A stretch of 64,000 nucleotides of DNA, from the NCBI GenBank assembly GCA_024639455.1, contig JAHEIH010000005.1:186001-250000 (forward strand). Reading direction: 5' to 3'. This DNA comes from Cellvibrionales bacterium (GTDB taxonomy: Bacteria; Pseudomonadota; Gammaproteobacteria; Pseudomonadales; JAHEIH01). A program made the translations under genes and the position numbers. Below the pieces are notes generated by a model. The model was not told the DNA's origin. It ran no database searches and saw nothing but the letters and a program-made list of their open reading frames with translations. Below are positions 1 through 9,259 of this stretch, piece after piece. Numbering within the stretch: the stretch's first letter is position 1; every line of letters begins with the position of its first letter.

Positions 1-1994
1 GCATGGCTACTGGAGGTCTTGGATCCGTGATGCGGCACTAAAAGCACATCCACCGACGGCAAACCTTGGGCCACTAAGCGACCCTCTACACCAGATTCAA
101 TGTCGCCAGGTAACAACAGGCGCCGGCCCGCAACCTCGAGCAGCAGCGTACAAGACTGGTTATTAGGTTCGCGACGACGGTCGCCAGACGGTGGCCACAG
201 CGCCGTGATAGCGATATCACCCAAGCGCCAGAACTGGCCTTGCTCGCATCGTTGAGCGTGCGGAAGTGCCGCCTTAAACACCGGCAACGCGTTACGTAAT
301 GCATGCCAACCGCCGCTGTGATCACTATCGCTGTGCGACACCCATACCTGATCGAGCTTTTCGATACCTAGACGGCGCAACGCCGGCAGCAGCTGGGACT
401 GCATCGCCGTGTAGTCACCATATCTTGGACCAGTATCGTAGAGCCCAACCTGCGCACCGCTTTGCAACAGCACAGCACTGCCCTGACCCACATCAAAAAC
501 ATCCAGCCTGAGCATCGCATCATTGCGCGGTTTTGGCGCACATAAGGCGATCAGTATGACCGGCCATGCCAAGGATCGCCACGGCAACGCAGGTGGTAAC
601 AACACGATAGCCCCGCCAACAAATAAGAGCGCTATCGAAAATGCCATTAATAATGGATAAGAGTTAAAGGCCCAACCCACATCGGCCGCGCTATGCATAA
701 CCCAGTGCAGGGCTTCAAGGCACTGCTGTAGTGGCCACCAAAACCACGGCGACAGCACTGTACCTAAACTGAACAGTAAAAGCGCGGGTAGCAACAAGGA
801 CATCGCCGGCACCAATAGCAGGTTAACCAGTGGTGCTATTGTACTTATGGTACCCGTTTGCCACCACAAAAGCGGCGTCGAAAACCCTAGACAACGCCCC
901 TGCGCGAGGAGCAGTTGCCGCCACCAAGTCACACCACCATGGGTATTGCCGCTACCCGCTATTAACGCCGCAACAAGGCCGAAGCTGAGCCAAAACCCCA
1001 AACTCAAACCCGCCATGGGCTGCGCCAGAAGCACCGCCATACACGCTACCCCCCAACCCTGCCAGGGAGACAACGAACGCCGCCGCAGGCAATACCACAC
1101 CGCCACAGTCAACATAATAACCGCACGCTGAGCCGGCAAGCCCCAGCCGCTCAACAAGGCAAAGGCGACGCCGCCAAGCCACCCCCCCAACCAAGCCTGA
1201 CGCCGGCGCGATAGCCAGCCAAAGCTACTTGGCCAGCACCAGGCGAGAGCAAAAAATAGAACGTAGGCGCTCAATGCCGCCATACCAACATGCAATCCCG
1301 ATACAACCAACAGATGCACCGTGCCACTGCGGACACTATCCTGCCATAGCGCCCTGTCAAGCAAACTTTTATCGCCCAATATCAGGGCCGCCAGTAAGCC
1401 CCTCTGGGTATCAGATAGCGGCGCGTCAAGGATCCATCGTTGTAGCGAAGATCGTTGTCGTAGCAAGGCATCGTGCCAACGGCTATCGAGCTCACCGTGC
1501 CACTGCCGGATGTAACCCTGTGCAACAATACCTTGCGCCACCGACTGCGCCGATCGATCTGGCAGCGTGAAGTTGTGCAACGAATGAGGCCGCTTAAGCT
1601 TCACCTCCAGGGAATAGCAATGCCCTGCGTGCAACGGCCAACCCGCATAATCCCCCAAGTGCACGCGACCACGCCAGCGATGGCCCTTAGTGCTGACCAC
1701 ATCCATCGTTACCCGCCGATAACGGCCATCAAAGGGTGAAAACAGCTTGGCCACACAGGCCTCCACTTGAAGGGGTTGCCCCTCCAACTCGAATGGAAGT
1801 CTCGAAGTCAAATAGTGCTGGCCCTGCAAGGTGACCCACGCCATGGCCAACAGAGCGGCCATCATCGGCTTAGATACCCGCCAAAAAACAATAGCTAGCG
1901 AAACCATCAACCAGGCCGTAGTCACATTAGGTAGGCTAGGTACATGGGGAAAAATCGCCGCCACACTGCAGAAAACAAGCATCCATAACGGCAT
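1..1994 (-). CDS. comEC: ComEC/Rec2 family DNA-uptake channel (3' end cut by window edge)
   Basis: Inner-membrane channel that moves single-stranded DNA into the cytoplasm during natural transformation. The minus-strand frame is open from an ATG at 1994 to the left edge, about 664 codons. It shows a hydrophobic N-terminus, a middle competence domain with the typical VSGLHVGM stretch and many membrane segments, and a C-terminal metallo-beta-lactamase-like domain with HSDSDHSGG. The frame is still open at base 1, just after VPHHGSK, so only the last part is missing. An AAGGA ribosome site lies at 2003-2007, eight bases before the ATG; a second in-frame ATG lies four codons in. The gene is divergent from the DUF2062 gene. 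Family assignment is firm. Whether the organism is competent cannot be judged from this gene alone. Confidence 0.93.
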   Translation of the reverse strand, partial: MPLWMLVFCSVAAIFPHVPSLPNVTTAWLMVSLAIVFWRVSKPMMAALLAMAWVTLQGQHYLTSRLPFELEGQPLQVEACVAKLFSPFDGRYRRVTMDVVSTKGHRWRGRVHLGDYAGWPLHAGHCYSLEVKLKRPHSLHNFTLPDRSAQSVAQGIVAQGYIRQWHGELDSRWHDALLRQRSSLQRWILDAPLSDTQRGLLAALILGDKSLLDRALWQDSVRSGTVHLLVVSGLHVGMAALSAYVLFFALAWCWPSSFGWLSRRRQAWLGGWLGGVAFALLSGWGLPAQRAVIMLTVAVWYCLRRRSLSPWQGWGVACMAVLLAQPMAGLSLGFWLSFGLVAALIAGSGNTHGGVTWWRQLLLAQGRCLGFSTPLLWWQTGTISTIAPLVNLLLVPAMSLLLPALLLFSLGTVLSPWFWWPLQQCLEALHWVMHSAADVGWAFNSYPLLMAFSIALLFVGGAIVLLPPALPWRSLAWPVILIALCAPKPRNDAMLRLDVFDVGQGSAVLLQSGAQVGLYDTGPRYGDYTAMQSQLLPALRRLGIEKLDQVWVSHSDSDHSGGWHALRNALPVFKAALPHAQRCEQGQFWRLGDIAITALWPPSGDRRREPNNQSCTLLLEVAGRRLLLPGDIESGVEGRLVAQGLPSVDVLLVPHHGSKTSSSH

Positions 1995-2021
1995 TAGCGT
2001 TATCCTTATAGTAAATTTTCA

Positions 2022-2050
2022 CTGTTTGTTTGCAAGCTATAAGGTATAGT
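2022..2050 (+). promoter_or_regulatory. Putative sigma-70 promoter for the DUF2062 gene
   Basis: CTGTTT (2022-2027) and TATAGT (2045-2050) are separated by 17 bases in the comEC/DUF2062 divergent gap, about 40 bases before the ATG at 2091. Assignment is by consensus only. Confidence 0.4.
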
Positions 2051-2090
2051 TGCGCGAATTGAATTCGTTAACAGGACAGAAGGACAGCCG

Positions 2091-2612
2091 ATGCCCAGAA
2101 AGCTTATACAACGCTTTCTGCCAACGCCTGAGAAAATCAAAAATCAAAAGGGTTTACACCTTTTAGGCGATTGGTTACACGACCCGAATCTTTGGCACAT
2201 AAATCGTGTCTCGGTGTCTCGTGCATTTGCGGTGGGATTGTTTATGGCCTTTGTGCCGCTACCTAGCCAAATGGTGATGGCGGCGGCTCTGGCGATTTGG
2301 TTTCGCTGTAACTTAGCGCTATCGGTGGCACTGGTCTGGATCACCAACCCCGTTACCATGCCAGTGATCTTTTATGCCGCCTATAAATTTGGCACTTTAC
2401 TGCTCAACACCCCGCCCACCGACTTCGCATTTGAACTAACATGGGAGTGGTTGGGATCTGAGTTAGCGACTATCTGGCAACCCTTCCTGTTGGGTTGTTT
2501 TGTGTCCGGATTAATTGCCGCACTACTCGGCATGTACGGCTCGTCGTTGCTGTGGCGCTGGCACGTGGTCCACCGCTGGCAAAAACGAAAAGCTAAGCAC
2601 AAGCATTCTTAG
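2091..2612 (+). CDS. DUF2062 domain-containing inner-membrane protein
   Basis: A 173-residue membrane protein of unknown function. The DUF2062 hallmark is visible: a first membrane helix at about 45-70 with a PLPSQ turn, a second at about 75-101 with the conserved ITNPVT segment, and a third at about 131-155, followed by a basic cytoplasmic tail rich in Lys, Arg and His. An AAGGA ribosome site (2080-2084) precedes the ATG. The gene stands between comEC and lolCDE, as I recall in Pseudomonas, but faces lolE tail to tail with a gap of one base. The family has no established biochemical role; membrane location is the only safe statement. Confidence 0.85.
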   Translation: MPRKLIQRFLPTPEKIKNQKGLHLLGDWLHDPNLWHINRVSVSRAFAVGLFMAFVPLPSQMVMAAALAIWFRCNLALSVALVWITNPVTMPVIFYAAYKFGTLLLNTPPTDFAFELTWEWLGSELATIWQPFLLGCFVSGLIAALLGMYGSSLLWRWHVVHRWQKRKAKHKHS

Positions 2613-2613
2613 A

Positions 2614-3837
2614 TTATTCCCCCCGAAGTACCGCTGCCGGTTGCAAGCGCGCCGCACGCCAAGCAGGGATAATGGTCGCCAATAGGCAGATAACCATCGA
2701 CATCCCAGCCACAGCCATTACGTTTGACAATCTAATATCTGATGGCAGGTAGGCAATTGGATAAATAGTGGGATCGAGAAATTGTGTTCCCAGCAACGTC
2801 TCTAAGCCCCCCACGGCATAGGGCGCCAGTGCGCTCAAAGCCACCCCCGCCAGAACACCCATCAATACACCCACAGCGCCGATCACCGCACCCTGTACAA
2901 TAAAGGTTCGCATAATAGCGCCACGCGACACCCCCATGGTACGCAAGATAGCGATTTCACCCTCTTTATCGCGCACGCCCATCACTAGCGCACTGACAAC
3001 GTTGAAAACCGCCACGAGCACGATAACAAACAACAGTAGGGTGACAATATTGCGCGACATGTGCACCGCGCGATAAAGATTACCGTGACTGTTAGACCAG
3101 TCGGTAGCGTAGTCAAAGGATGGATTGGTCTGCTGTATCTCCCAAGCAATACGGCGCGCGTCGAATAGATCTGTCAAACGCAGGCGAAGTCCTTCTGGGC
3201 CGGCCAAACCACGTAGATCATTGGCCGTCGCCAGGGGCAACAATACCAAATTATTGTCGACCTCAGTCGAGGTGCTGAACACGTCAACCACCTGTAACTT
3301 TCGCAATATCGGCAAGCGACGCTTGTCGCGACTGGGCACGATCATCATCACGCTATCCCCCGCTTGCAAGCCTAAGTCTGCGGCAACACCAGCCCCCACC
3401 AACAGCGCATCTGGACTGGCCAACTGCTCTGCAAATTGTGGTGCAAAACGGCCTATATCAGACACGTCCGGTTCGTATTGCGGCTCAATGCCAAAACCCA
3501 GCACTGGCACCACTACGTTGCGGGCACTAAGCATAGCCTGCACTTTAGTGAAGGGGGCTACCGCTTCGACCCCAGGCTGCAACGCGACTTGCACGGCATC
3601 ACCCTGCCAGTCACTCAAGCCAAAATAACTTCCCACCACCGCCTGCGGCACCAAATGTAAAATGCGCTCTTCCAGTTCGCGTTGAAATCCATTCATCACC
3701 GATAGTACTAGAATGAGTAGCGCCACTCCTAGTGCCAAACCGGCGGAAGATACACGCGCTAGAAAAGACAACAACCGCTCACGCGCAACACCAAAACTGT
3801 AGCGCCAACCGAGTTGCAGAGAAATACCATTAGCCAT
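2614..3837 (-). CDS. lolE: Lipoprotein-releasing ABC transporter permease LolE
   Basis: Permease subunit of the LolCDE machine, which extracts mature lipoproteins from the inner membrane and hands them to LolA. About 407 residues: a first membrane helix at about 24-46 followed by the typical LSVMNGFQ segment, a large periplasmic domain, and three C-terminal helices with the FtsX-like EGEIAILRTMG motif between them. I place the start at the ATG at 3837, which overlaps the end of lolD by 8 bases; an in-frame upstream ATG at 3900 would add 21 residues unlike the family and lie deep in lolD. It is the third gene of lolC-lolD-lolE. LolC versus LolE is assigned from gene order, since the two are paralogous. 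Confidence 0.9.
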   Translation of the reverse strand: MANGISLQLGWRYSFGVARERLLSFLARVSSAGLALGVALLILVLSVMNGFQRELEERILHLVPQAVVGSYFGLSDWQGDAVQVALQPGVEAVAPFTKVQAMLSARNVVVPVLGFGIEPQYEPDVSDIGRFAPQFAEQLASPDALLVGAGVAADLGLQAGDSVMMIVPSRDKRRLPILRKLQVVDVFSTSTEVDNNLVLLPLATANDLRGLAGPEGLRLRLTDLFDARRIAWEIQQTNPSFDYATDWSNSHGNLYRAVHMSRNIVTLLLFVIVLVAVFNVVSALVMGVRDKEGEIAILRTMGVSRGAIMRTFIVQGAVIGAVGVLMGVLAGVALSALAPYAVGGLETLLGTQFLDPTIYPIAYLPSDIRLSNVMAVAGMSMVICLLATIIPAWRAARLQPAAVLRGE

Positions 3838-4513
3838 CAGCGCGCAATACTCCGTCCTGCAGACGCAATTGGCGATCCATCCGTGCGGCGAGGCTCTCAT
3901 CGTGAGTCACCACAACAAAAGCGGTTTGCATCGACTGCATTAAGTCATTCATCAGCTGCCAAACCGAAGCGGCGTTATGCGGATCGAGATTGCCGGTCGG
4001 CTCATCCATCAACACACAGGCCGGTTCCCCAACGAGAGCACGGGCAATGGCCACTCGCTGTCGTTCACCGCCCGACAGCTGGGCAGGTTTATGCATTTCA
4101 CGATGGGAGAGATTGACCTTAGCCAGCATCGCGCTGGCGCGCTGCATCGCCTGCCCTCTCGACACACCGCGAATCAACAAAGGCATGGCTACGTTTTCCA
4201 GGGCACTAAATTCGGCCAACAAGTGGTGCAACTGGTAAACAAAACCTAAATGGCGGTTACGCAGCGCATCGCGTTGCTTTTCACTGACATCCGCCAACAC
4301 ATGCCCCTTTAATGCCACGCTGCCATGGCTTGGCGAATCAAGGCCTCCCAACAGGTTTAGCAAGGTAGTTTTACCAGCACCCGAGGCACCGATAATGGCA
4401 ACACTTTCACCCGCCTGGACGTCGAGCTCAACGCCCTGCAGGATGTCGATGACCACCCCACCCTCGCTAAAGTGTTTACAAAGTTCACTGGCTGACAACA
4501 CCGCACTAGACAT
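3830..4513 (-). CDS. lolD: Lipoprotein-releasing ABC transporter ATPase LolD
   Basis: ATPase that drives lipoprotein release from the inner membrane by LolC/LolE. The 227 residues contain Walker A GASGAGKT at 42-49, a Q-loop near 94, the ABC signature LSGGE at 146-150, Walker B CVLMDE at 166-171, and the switch His in VVTHD near the C-terminus. Length and motifs match the LolD/MacB-like family. It starts 8 bases after lolC stops, and its final codons overlap the lolE start, so the three genes are one translationally coupled operon. Confidence 0.95.
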   Translation of the reverse strand: MSSAVLSASELCKHFSEGGVVIDILQGVELDVQAGESVAIIGASGAGKTTLLNLLGGLDSPSHGSVALKGHVLADVSEKQRDALRNRHLGFVYQLHHLLAEFSALENVAMPLLIRGVSRGQAMQRASAMLAKVNLSHREMHKPAQLSGGERQRVAIARALVGEPACVLMDEPTGNLDPHNAASVWQLMNDLMQSMQTAFVVVTHDESLAARMDRQLRLQDGVLRADG

Positions 4514-4521
4514 AGTGTTCC

Positions 4522-5751
4522 TTATTCATATTGCAGCGCGCGCGAGGGCTCAATGGCCGCCGCTCGCTGCGCTGGGTAATAACTGCTTAACATACTTAGA
4601 ACGAGGCTAACCAATAGCACTAAACCCACGTCTGACCACTCGAGATGACTGGGTAGTTGGCTGATATAGTAAACAGAGGGGTCAAACATGGCCGCTCCAA
4701 CGGCGCGTTCGACGGTGGCCACAAGCCCACCTATGTTGATCGCCAATAGCACACCCAGCAGGCAACCAAGGGTGCTGCCAAGCATGCCGATCAATAAACC
4801 TGTGGTCATAAAAATGCGATGAATCCCCTTGCTGGAAGCCCCCATGACACGCAACACAGCAATATCGGCGCGCTTGTCGTTGACCAACATACTCATAATT
4901 GACACCACGTTGAAAGTCGCTACCGCCACGACAATCAACAGCAGGAAGGTCATCATCATCTTTTCCATGGCGATGGCGCCAAATAAGGTGGCGTTAGCCT
5001 GGGTCCATGTGGTCATGCGCCAACCCGATATGGGGGTCGCGCTATCGGCCGCGTACATGTCATTGTAGGCTAAGCGCAGCCCAGCCACAGCATCGCCCGC
5101 ATAGCGAAATAAGCGTCGCCCATCGCCAAGGGCGATAAAGGCCTCGCTGCCGTCCACCTGGGCACCAGCATCAAAAACGCCCGCCACCACGAAGCGCTTA
5201 GTACGTGGAAAAACACCCAATGCCGTGGTATTGAGTTGCGGCAAAATCACATCGATACGCTGACCTGGGTAGACCCCGAGCTGTTGCGCCGTCACGGTGC
5301 CGATCACAATGCCATATTGACCGTCCTGTAAATCGCTAAAACTACCTTCAGCCATCACCGAAGGCAACGACGATACTTGCTGCTCAAGTACTGGGTCAAC
5401 CGCGTGTAGGTTAATTGCCCGCGTCAACGCGCCACTGACCAACATTACCTTGCGACTTATTACTGGCGCCGCTGCGACAACACTAGGCTGGGATAGCCAC
5501 TGCTGTTGGGCGGCCGACCAATCTTGCAGAAAACCGTTAACAGGTTCAACATAGGCGTGTGGCAAAGTAGATAGCAATCGTTGCTTAAGCTCTAAACCAA
5601 AGCCGTTCATCACCGATAACACAGTGATTAAGGCTGCGACCCCTAGCACTAACCCAAGGGTAGAGACCAGCGAGATGAACGACACCCACTGACTGCGCTT
5701 GCGCGCGGTCAGGTAGCGAAGCGCTACAAGGGAGGTAAATTGGTTTGACAT
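4522..5751 (-). CDS. lolC: Lipoprotein-releasing ABC transporter permease LolC
   Basis: First gene of lolCDE. LolC is the partner permease of LolE and, in the known system, the docking site for the periplasmic carrier LolA. The 409 residues show a first membrane helix at about 28-50 ending in LSVMNGFG, a periplasmic domain to about residue 260, and three further helices; the DIAVLRVMGAS segment matches the FtsX-like core. The N-terminal YLTARKRSQWVSFISL stretch is typical of LolC. No strong ribosome site is seen before the ATG at 5751. It is divergent from the PilZ gene, with under 80 bases for both promoters. Confidence 0.92.
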   Translation of the reverse strand: MSNQFTSLVALRYLTARKRSQWVSFISLVSTLGLVLGVAALITVLSVMNGFGLELKQRLLSTLPHAYVEPVNGFLQDWSAAQQQWLSQPSVVAAAPVISRKVMLVSGALTRAINLHAVDPVLEQQVSSLPSVMAEGSFSDLQDGQYGIVIGTVTAQQLGVYPGQRIDVILPQLNTTALGVFPRTKRFVVAGVFDAGAQVDGSEAFIALGDGRRLFRYAGDAVAGLRLAYNDMYAADSATPISGWRMTTWTQANATLFGAIAMEKMMMTFLLLIVVAVATFNVVSIMSMLVNDKRADIAVLRVMGASSKGIHRIFMTTGLLIGMLGSTLGCLLGVLLAINIGGLVATVERAVGAAMFDPSVYYISQLPSHLEWSDVGLVLLVSLVLSMLSSYYPAQRAAAIEPSRALQYE

Positions 5752-5796
5752 GCTGTTTGGCTATCCCTATGGCACGCAAGCTGTGCATACGCAGTC

Positions 5797-5802
5797 TATA
5801 AT
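5797..5802 (+). promoter_or_regulatory. Consensus -10 box (TATAAT) of the PilZ gene
   Basis: A perfect TATAAT lies 26 bases before the GTG at 5828. No good -35 box stands 17 bases upstream; a TTGACA at 5745-5750 is too far away and would pair with a poor TATGGC instead. The position argues that translation does not begin at the upstream ATGs at 5750 or 5801. Confidence 0.45.
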
Positions 5803-5827
5803 GAGTAAAAGATTAGAAGAGAACACC

Positions 5828-6376
5828 GTGGATAATAAACGCAATTTCTACAGAGTCCAAATTACGATTGGCATGCGTGTCATTGTTATGGGGCGTGATA
5901 TCCCCCCCGTGGAGGCATGTAGCCATTTCGAAGACACCGAGGCGCTCATTCTAAAGCGCAAGATGCAGGCGCTGCGCCAAACTTGTAATGAGCATTTGCG
6001 CGACATTCCGGCCGAATTCGATGCCATTAGCCTCGCTTTACATGGTTTGCAACAGCAGTTCGATACGCTGGCCGCCGCCTATCTAAAAGATACTGATACC
6101 TACCACACAGTTAAGGTTTCGCTCAGTGAGGGTGGCGTCGGCTGGCGCCAGCGAGAACCCCTGCCGCTGGGTGAATATGTCGCCTTGAAACTCGATCTGG
6201 ATGAATTTAAAAACCACTGCATGTACGGCAAAATTCAGAACTGCCAACGCGAAAACGACGACTATTATATCGGTGTGGCGTTTAAGGACCTCGAGGAACA
6301 TGAGCTCCAAAGTATCGCTAGATTCGTATTACAAGCCGATGCAGAACAACGACGCTTAAGGAGAACAACGTTATGA
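5828..6376 (+). CDS. PilZ domain protein (putative c-di-GMP receptor)
   Basis: About 182 residues. PilZ domains bind cyclic di-GMP through an RxxxR motif and a (D/N)xSxxG motif. Here RNFYR is at residues 5-9, and SLSEGG stands at the second site, so the first residue is Ser rather than Asp/Asn; binding is likely but unproven. A helical segment sits between the two motifs. I start at GTG 5828 because an AGAAGAG ribosome site lies just upstream and a TATAAT overlaps the alternative ATG at 5801; the longest frame would begin at 5750. The stop overlaps the next gene's ATG (ATGA). A PilZ gene next to lolCDE is also what I recall in Pseudomonas. Target process unknown. Confidence 0.8.
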   Translation: MDNKRNFYRVQITIGMRVIVMGRDIPPVEACSHFEDTEALILKRKMQALRQTCNEHLRDIPAEFDAISLALHGLQQQFDTLAAAYLKDTDTYHTVKVSLSEGGVGWRQREPLPLGEYVALKLDLDEFKNHCMYGKIQNCQRENDDYYIGVAFKDLEEHELQSIARFVLQADAEQRRLRRTTL

Positions 6377-6666
6377 TCAAAATGCTCGCCTTTTTAGGTG
6401 CCCTTATATGCGGCATATCATTAGCCTACGCCGATGTCGTCACCATTCCCGTTTCGCAACAAGGAGACGATCAGCGACGCAGTGAACTACCTAAGCGCGG
6501 AACCCATCGCGACACCCTGATTGATCGCTGGGGAGACCCCGAAAGCAGCAGCGGCCCCGTCGGTACACCGCCCATTTATCGCATGGATTACGCCGATTTT
6601 TTTGTAGTCTTGGAGGGCAACTGGGTCATCCGCAGCGTGTTAAAAGCGCCGTCCCAAGATAAATAG
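6373..6666 (+). CDS. Small periplasmic protein coupled to the PilZ gene
   Basis: 97 residues with a clear signal peptide (about 1-20, ending in LAYA before Asp21) and a mature part of about 77 residues. A DRWGDPES segment followed by a hydrophobic YADFFVVLEGNWVI segment resembles the fold pattern of small SmpA/OmlA-like periplasmic proteins, but I cannot assign a family. The ATG overlaps the PilZ stop by four bases, so it is translationally coupled and probably works in the same context. It ends 46 bases before the convergent nqrM stop, with a hairpin between them. Confidence 0.7.
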   Translation: MIKMLAFLGALICGISLAYADVVTIPVSQQGDDQRRSELPKRGTHRDTLIDRWGDPESSSGPVGTPPIYRMDYADFFVVLEGNWVIRSVLKAPSQDK

Positions 6667-6685
6667 AGAATTTAGAAAGCGAATA

Positions 6686-6705
6686 GTGGCGGTATAAACC
6701 GCCAC
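6686..6705. terminator. Hairpin between convergent genes
   Basis: Perfect 8-bp arms GTGGCGGT/ACCGCCAC with an ATAA loop lie between the end of the 97-residue protein and the end of nqrM. No T-run follows on either strand, so an intrinsic terminator is doubtful; it may protect 3' ends instead. Confidence 0.45.
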
Positions 6706-6712
6706 ACATCGA

Positions 6713-6952
6713 CTAGCGCTTGGTCGCGTCGTAAGAAAGATCATCAGCCGTCGTTTGCTCATTGGCGGCTTTCTTCTGCTCAGTCTCACACAGGTTTGGA
6801 TTCCCACCACAGATGTCGCACTCGGTATCGATACCCAGCGCCGCCATACCGCCACACGATCCCTTGATCGGTTCTCGCCCCATGATAACGCCGATGGCCA
6901 TACCACCCACCAGCAATAACACCACGATCAAAGCTACAATAAACGTTGTCAC
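6713..6952 (-). CDS. nqrM: Na+-NQR maturation factor NqrM
   Basis: 79-residue protein needed for assembly of functional Na+-NQR, proposed in the literature to help deliver iron to the complex. It has one N-terminal membrane helix (about 4-24) and the conserved Cys-rich segment: a Cys before GGMAALG, then CDICGG and a further Cys near NPNLC. It is the last gene of the nqr cluster, 10 bases after apbE. Family (formerly DUF539) and context agree. Confidence 0.9.
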   Translation of the reverse strand: MTTFIVALIVVLLLVGGMAIGVIMGREPIKGSCGGMAALGIDTECDICGGNPNLCETEQKKAANEQTTADDLSYDATKR

Positions 6953-6962
6953 TATTACTCTC

Positions 6963-8018
6963 CTAGCGAACCACGTCCGCTATATATCGTTCAAAGGCAG
7001 GCGAATAGCTGGCTACAAAACCATCATCCGCTCGCGCCAATATGTATATCGCTAAGCCCTCGCGCTTGGCCATCGCCATGCCGCGCTCCGGCCCCATGAC
7101 ATCTATCGCCGTAGCAAAAGCATCGGCTTCGGCACAAGTATCTGCCACCACCGTTACAGAGGCCAAACCATGGGTCACTGGACGTCCGGTACTGGGATCG
7201 ATGGTGTGCGAATAGCGCACACCTTCCACGGTAAAGAAATTGTAGTAGTCACCCGAGGTCGCTACCGCCTTGCCCTCGATAACCAAGCGTTTATGAATGC
7301 GGGGTTGCACACCACTGTCGGGCTCACTGATGGCGGTGACCCAGTGATCGCCGCGTGGACTGTAACCATGCACCCGCAACTCACCGCCCACTTCTACTAA
7401 AAAGTTATCTACACCATTCGCCAACAACCACTCGGCAGCACGATCTACAGCATAACCCTTGGCCACCGCCGACAAATCGACAAAAATATCGCTAAGGCGT
7501 GTCGCTTTATTTTGCTCAGGGGATAACGATAACTTATCGAAGCCAATAGCAGACTGTAAACGAACAATGTCCTCATCACTCGGCAGCTCATCGGCGCCAA
7601 CGTCGCGCGGGCCAAAGCCCCAGGCGTTCACCAAGGCGCCTACAGTCGGGTCAAACGCCCCTTCACTGGCCTTGTATACCCGCATAGACAACAACAACAC
7701 CTGCAAAAGTTCAGCAGAAATATCACGCGCTTCGTTTACAAGGTGAGTATTAAGCTGCATAAGTCCCGAGGCTGGCTTATAGGTAGACATCTCGGTATCG
7801 ACCGCCACCAGGGCCGCGTGCACACCCTTTTGTAGCGCCGCCTGACTAAGGCCACTAGGTAAATCCACCAAAGTCACGTTGTAGCTAGTACCCATAATCA
7901 AACCGTTGAAGCGGTAGACCTCCGGCGCCGGCTGGCAAGCGCTTAAAAGAAAGCTACAAAAAGCAAAAAGCGGGATTAAAAATCCCGCTCTAAGCCATCC
8001 TTGTAGGGGATGCATCAT
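6963..8018 (-). CDS. apbE: FAD:protein FMN transferase ApbE
   Basis: Periplasm-facing lipoprotein that attaches FMN through a phosphoester bond to threonines of NqrB and NqrC. The 351 residues begin with a lipoprotein signal whose lipobox ends at Cys28 (LLSAC). Family motifs include DLSAVAKGYAVD in the middle, HTIDPSTGRPV, and the Mg-binding region around DAFATAIDVMG near the C-terminus. It follows nqrF by 3 bases and precedes nqrM, so both maturation factors are made with their target complex. Confidence 0.95.
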   Translation of the reverse strand: MMHPLQGWLRAGFLIPLFAFCSFLLSACQPAPEVYRFNGLIMGTSYNVTLVDLPSGLSQAALQKGVHAALVAVDTEMSTYKPASGLMQLNTHLVNEARDISAELLQVLLLSMRVYKASEGAFDPTVGALVNAWGFGPRDVGADELPSDEDIVRLQSAIGFDKLSLSPEQNKATRLSDIFVDLSAVAKGYAVDRAAEWLLANGVDNFLVEVGGELRVHGYSPRGDHWVTAISEPDSGVQPRIHKRLVIEGKAVATSGDYYNFFTVEGVRYSHTIDPSTGRPVTHGLASVTVVADTCAEADAFATAIDVMGPERGMAMAKREGLAIYILARADDGFVASYSPAFERYIADVVR

Positions 8019-8021
8019 GCC

Positions 8022-9242
8022 TTAACCACCAAAGTCGTCGAGGAAAATGTTTTCGCGTTCGACGCCCATGTTTTCCAACATGTTGATCACAGCCGCGTTC
8101 ATCATCGGCGGTCCACACATGTAGTACTCACAATCTTCGGGTGCAGGGTGATCCTTCAGGTATTGCTCCAACAACACGTTGTGGATGAAGCCAGTCAAAC
8201 CGTCCCAGTTGTCCTCGGGCTGAGGATCGCTCAGCGCCAAGTGCCAATCGAAGTTTTCGTTTTCGGCCGCCAATTGATCGTACTCTTCGGCGTAGAACAC
8301 TTCGCGTAGCGAGCGTGCACCGTACCAGAATGAGATCTTGCGCTTTGACTTCAAACGACGCAATTGGTCAAAGATGTGCGAGCGCATAGGCGCCATACCA
8401 GCACCACCACCGATGAAGACCATCTCGTTGTCGGTATCTTTGGCGAAGAACTCACCGAAGGGGCCGTACACGGTCACTTTGTCACCGGGCTTCAGGTTAA
8501 ACACCCAAGACGACATGATGCCGGGGGGAATGTCCAACTTGCCTGGAGGAGGTGTCGCGCAGCGAATATTGAATTTCACCACGCCCTTCTCTTCGGGGTA
8601 GTTAGCCATCGAATAGGCACGGATAGTGGTTTCGTCGCAAGACGACTTACACCCCAAGAAACCAAAGCGCTCCCAGTCACCCTTGTACTCGTCACCGATA
8701 TCGAAATCGGCGTAGTTCACTGAGTGAGGAGGACATTCCAACTGCACATAACCACCCGCGCGGAAGTCGACGTTTTCACCCTCAGGCAAACGCAGGGTCA
8801 GCTCTTTAATGAAAGTAGCCACGTTGGGGTTAGACTCAACGGTGCACTCCCACTGCTTAACACCGAAAACCTCTTCAGGAACTTCGATTTTCATGTCCTG
8901 TTTCACAGGTGTCTGGCAAGACAAGCGCCAGCCTTCTTTGGCTTCACGCGGGGTAAAGTGGGCCGACTCGGTGGGTAACATCTCCCCACCACCATCGTTT
9001 ACCACACACTTACACTGCGCACAGCTACCGCCACCACCACACGCCGACGGCAGGAACAAGCCACCTTCAGACAGGGTCTGCAAAAGTTTTCCACCGGCAG
9101 GAACCGTGATTGTTTTTTCACCGTTGACCTCAATAGTGACGTCACCGGTGCTTACCATTTTTGAACGGGCGAACAAGATGACGGCTACCAGGCCGAGAAC
9201 GACCACGGTAAACATCACGACGCCAAGAATAATTGTATTCAT
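8022..9242 (-). CDS. nqrF: Na+-NQR subunit F (NADH dehydrogenase, FAD and 2Fe-2S)
   Basis: Entry point for electrons: oxidises NADH through FAD and passes electrons to a [2Fe-2S] centre. The 406 residues show one N-terminal membrane helix (about 5-25), a plant-type ferredoxin domain with Cys at 68, 74, 77 and 109, and a ferredoxin-reductase domain with the FAD motif RAYSMANYP near 210 and the GGGAGMAPM nucleotide-binding turn. The C-terminal DDFGG is typical of NqrF. Sixth gene of the operon. Confidence 0.97.
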   Translation of the reverse strand: MNTIILGVVMFTVVVLGLVAVILFARSKMVSTGDVTIEVNGEKTITVPAGGKLLQTLSEGGLFLPSACGGGGSCAQCKCVVNDGGGEMLPTESAHFTPREAKEGWRLSCQTPVKQDMKIEVPEEVFGVKQWECTVESNPNVATFIKELTLRLPEGENVDFRAGGYVQLECPPHSVNYADFDIGDEYKGDWERFGFLGCKSSCDETTIRAYSMANYPEEKGVVKFNIRCATPPPGKLDIPPGIMSSWVFNLKPGDKVTVYGPFGEFFAKDTDNEMVFIGGGAGMAPMRSHIFDQLRRLKSKRKISFWYGARSLREVFYAEEYDQLAAENENFDWHLALSDPQPEDNWDGLTGFIHNVLLEQYLKDHPAPEDCEYYMCGPPMMNAAVINMLENMGVERENIFLDDFGG

Positions 9243-9259
9243 TCGTCTTTACCCTTTTC

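Noticed and set aside
847-1739. Plus-strand frames inside the comEC region
   Set aside because: The minus-strand translation is clearly ComEC with family motifs; the plus-strand frames are Pro/His/Arg-rich shadows.
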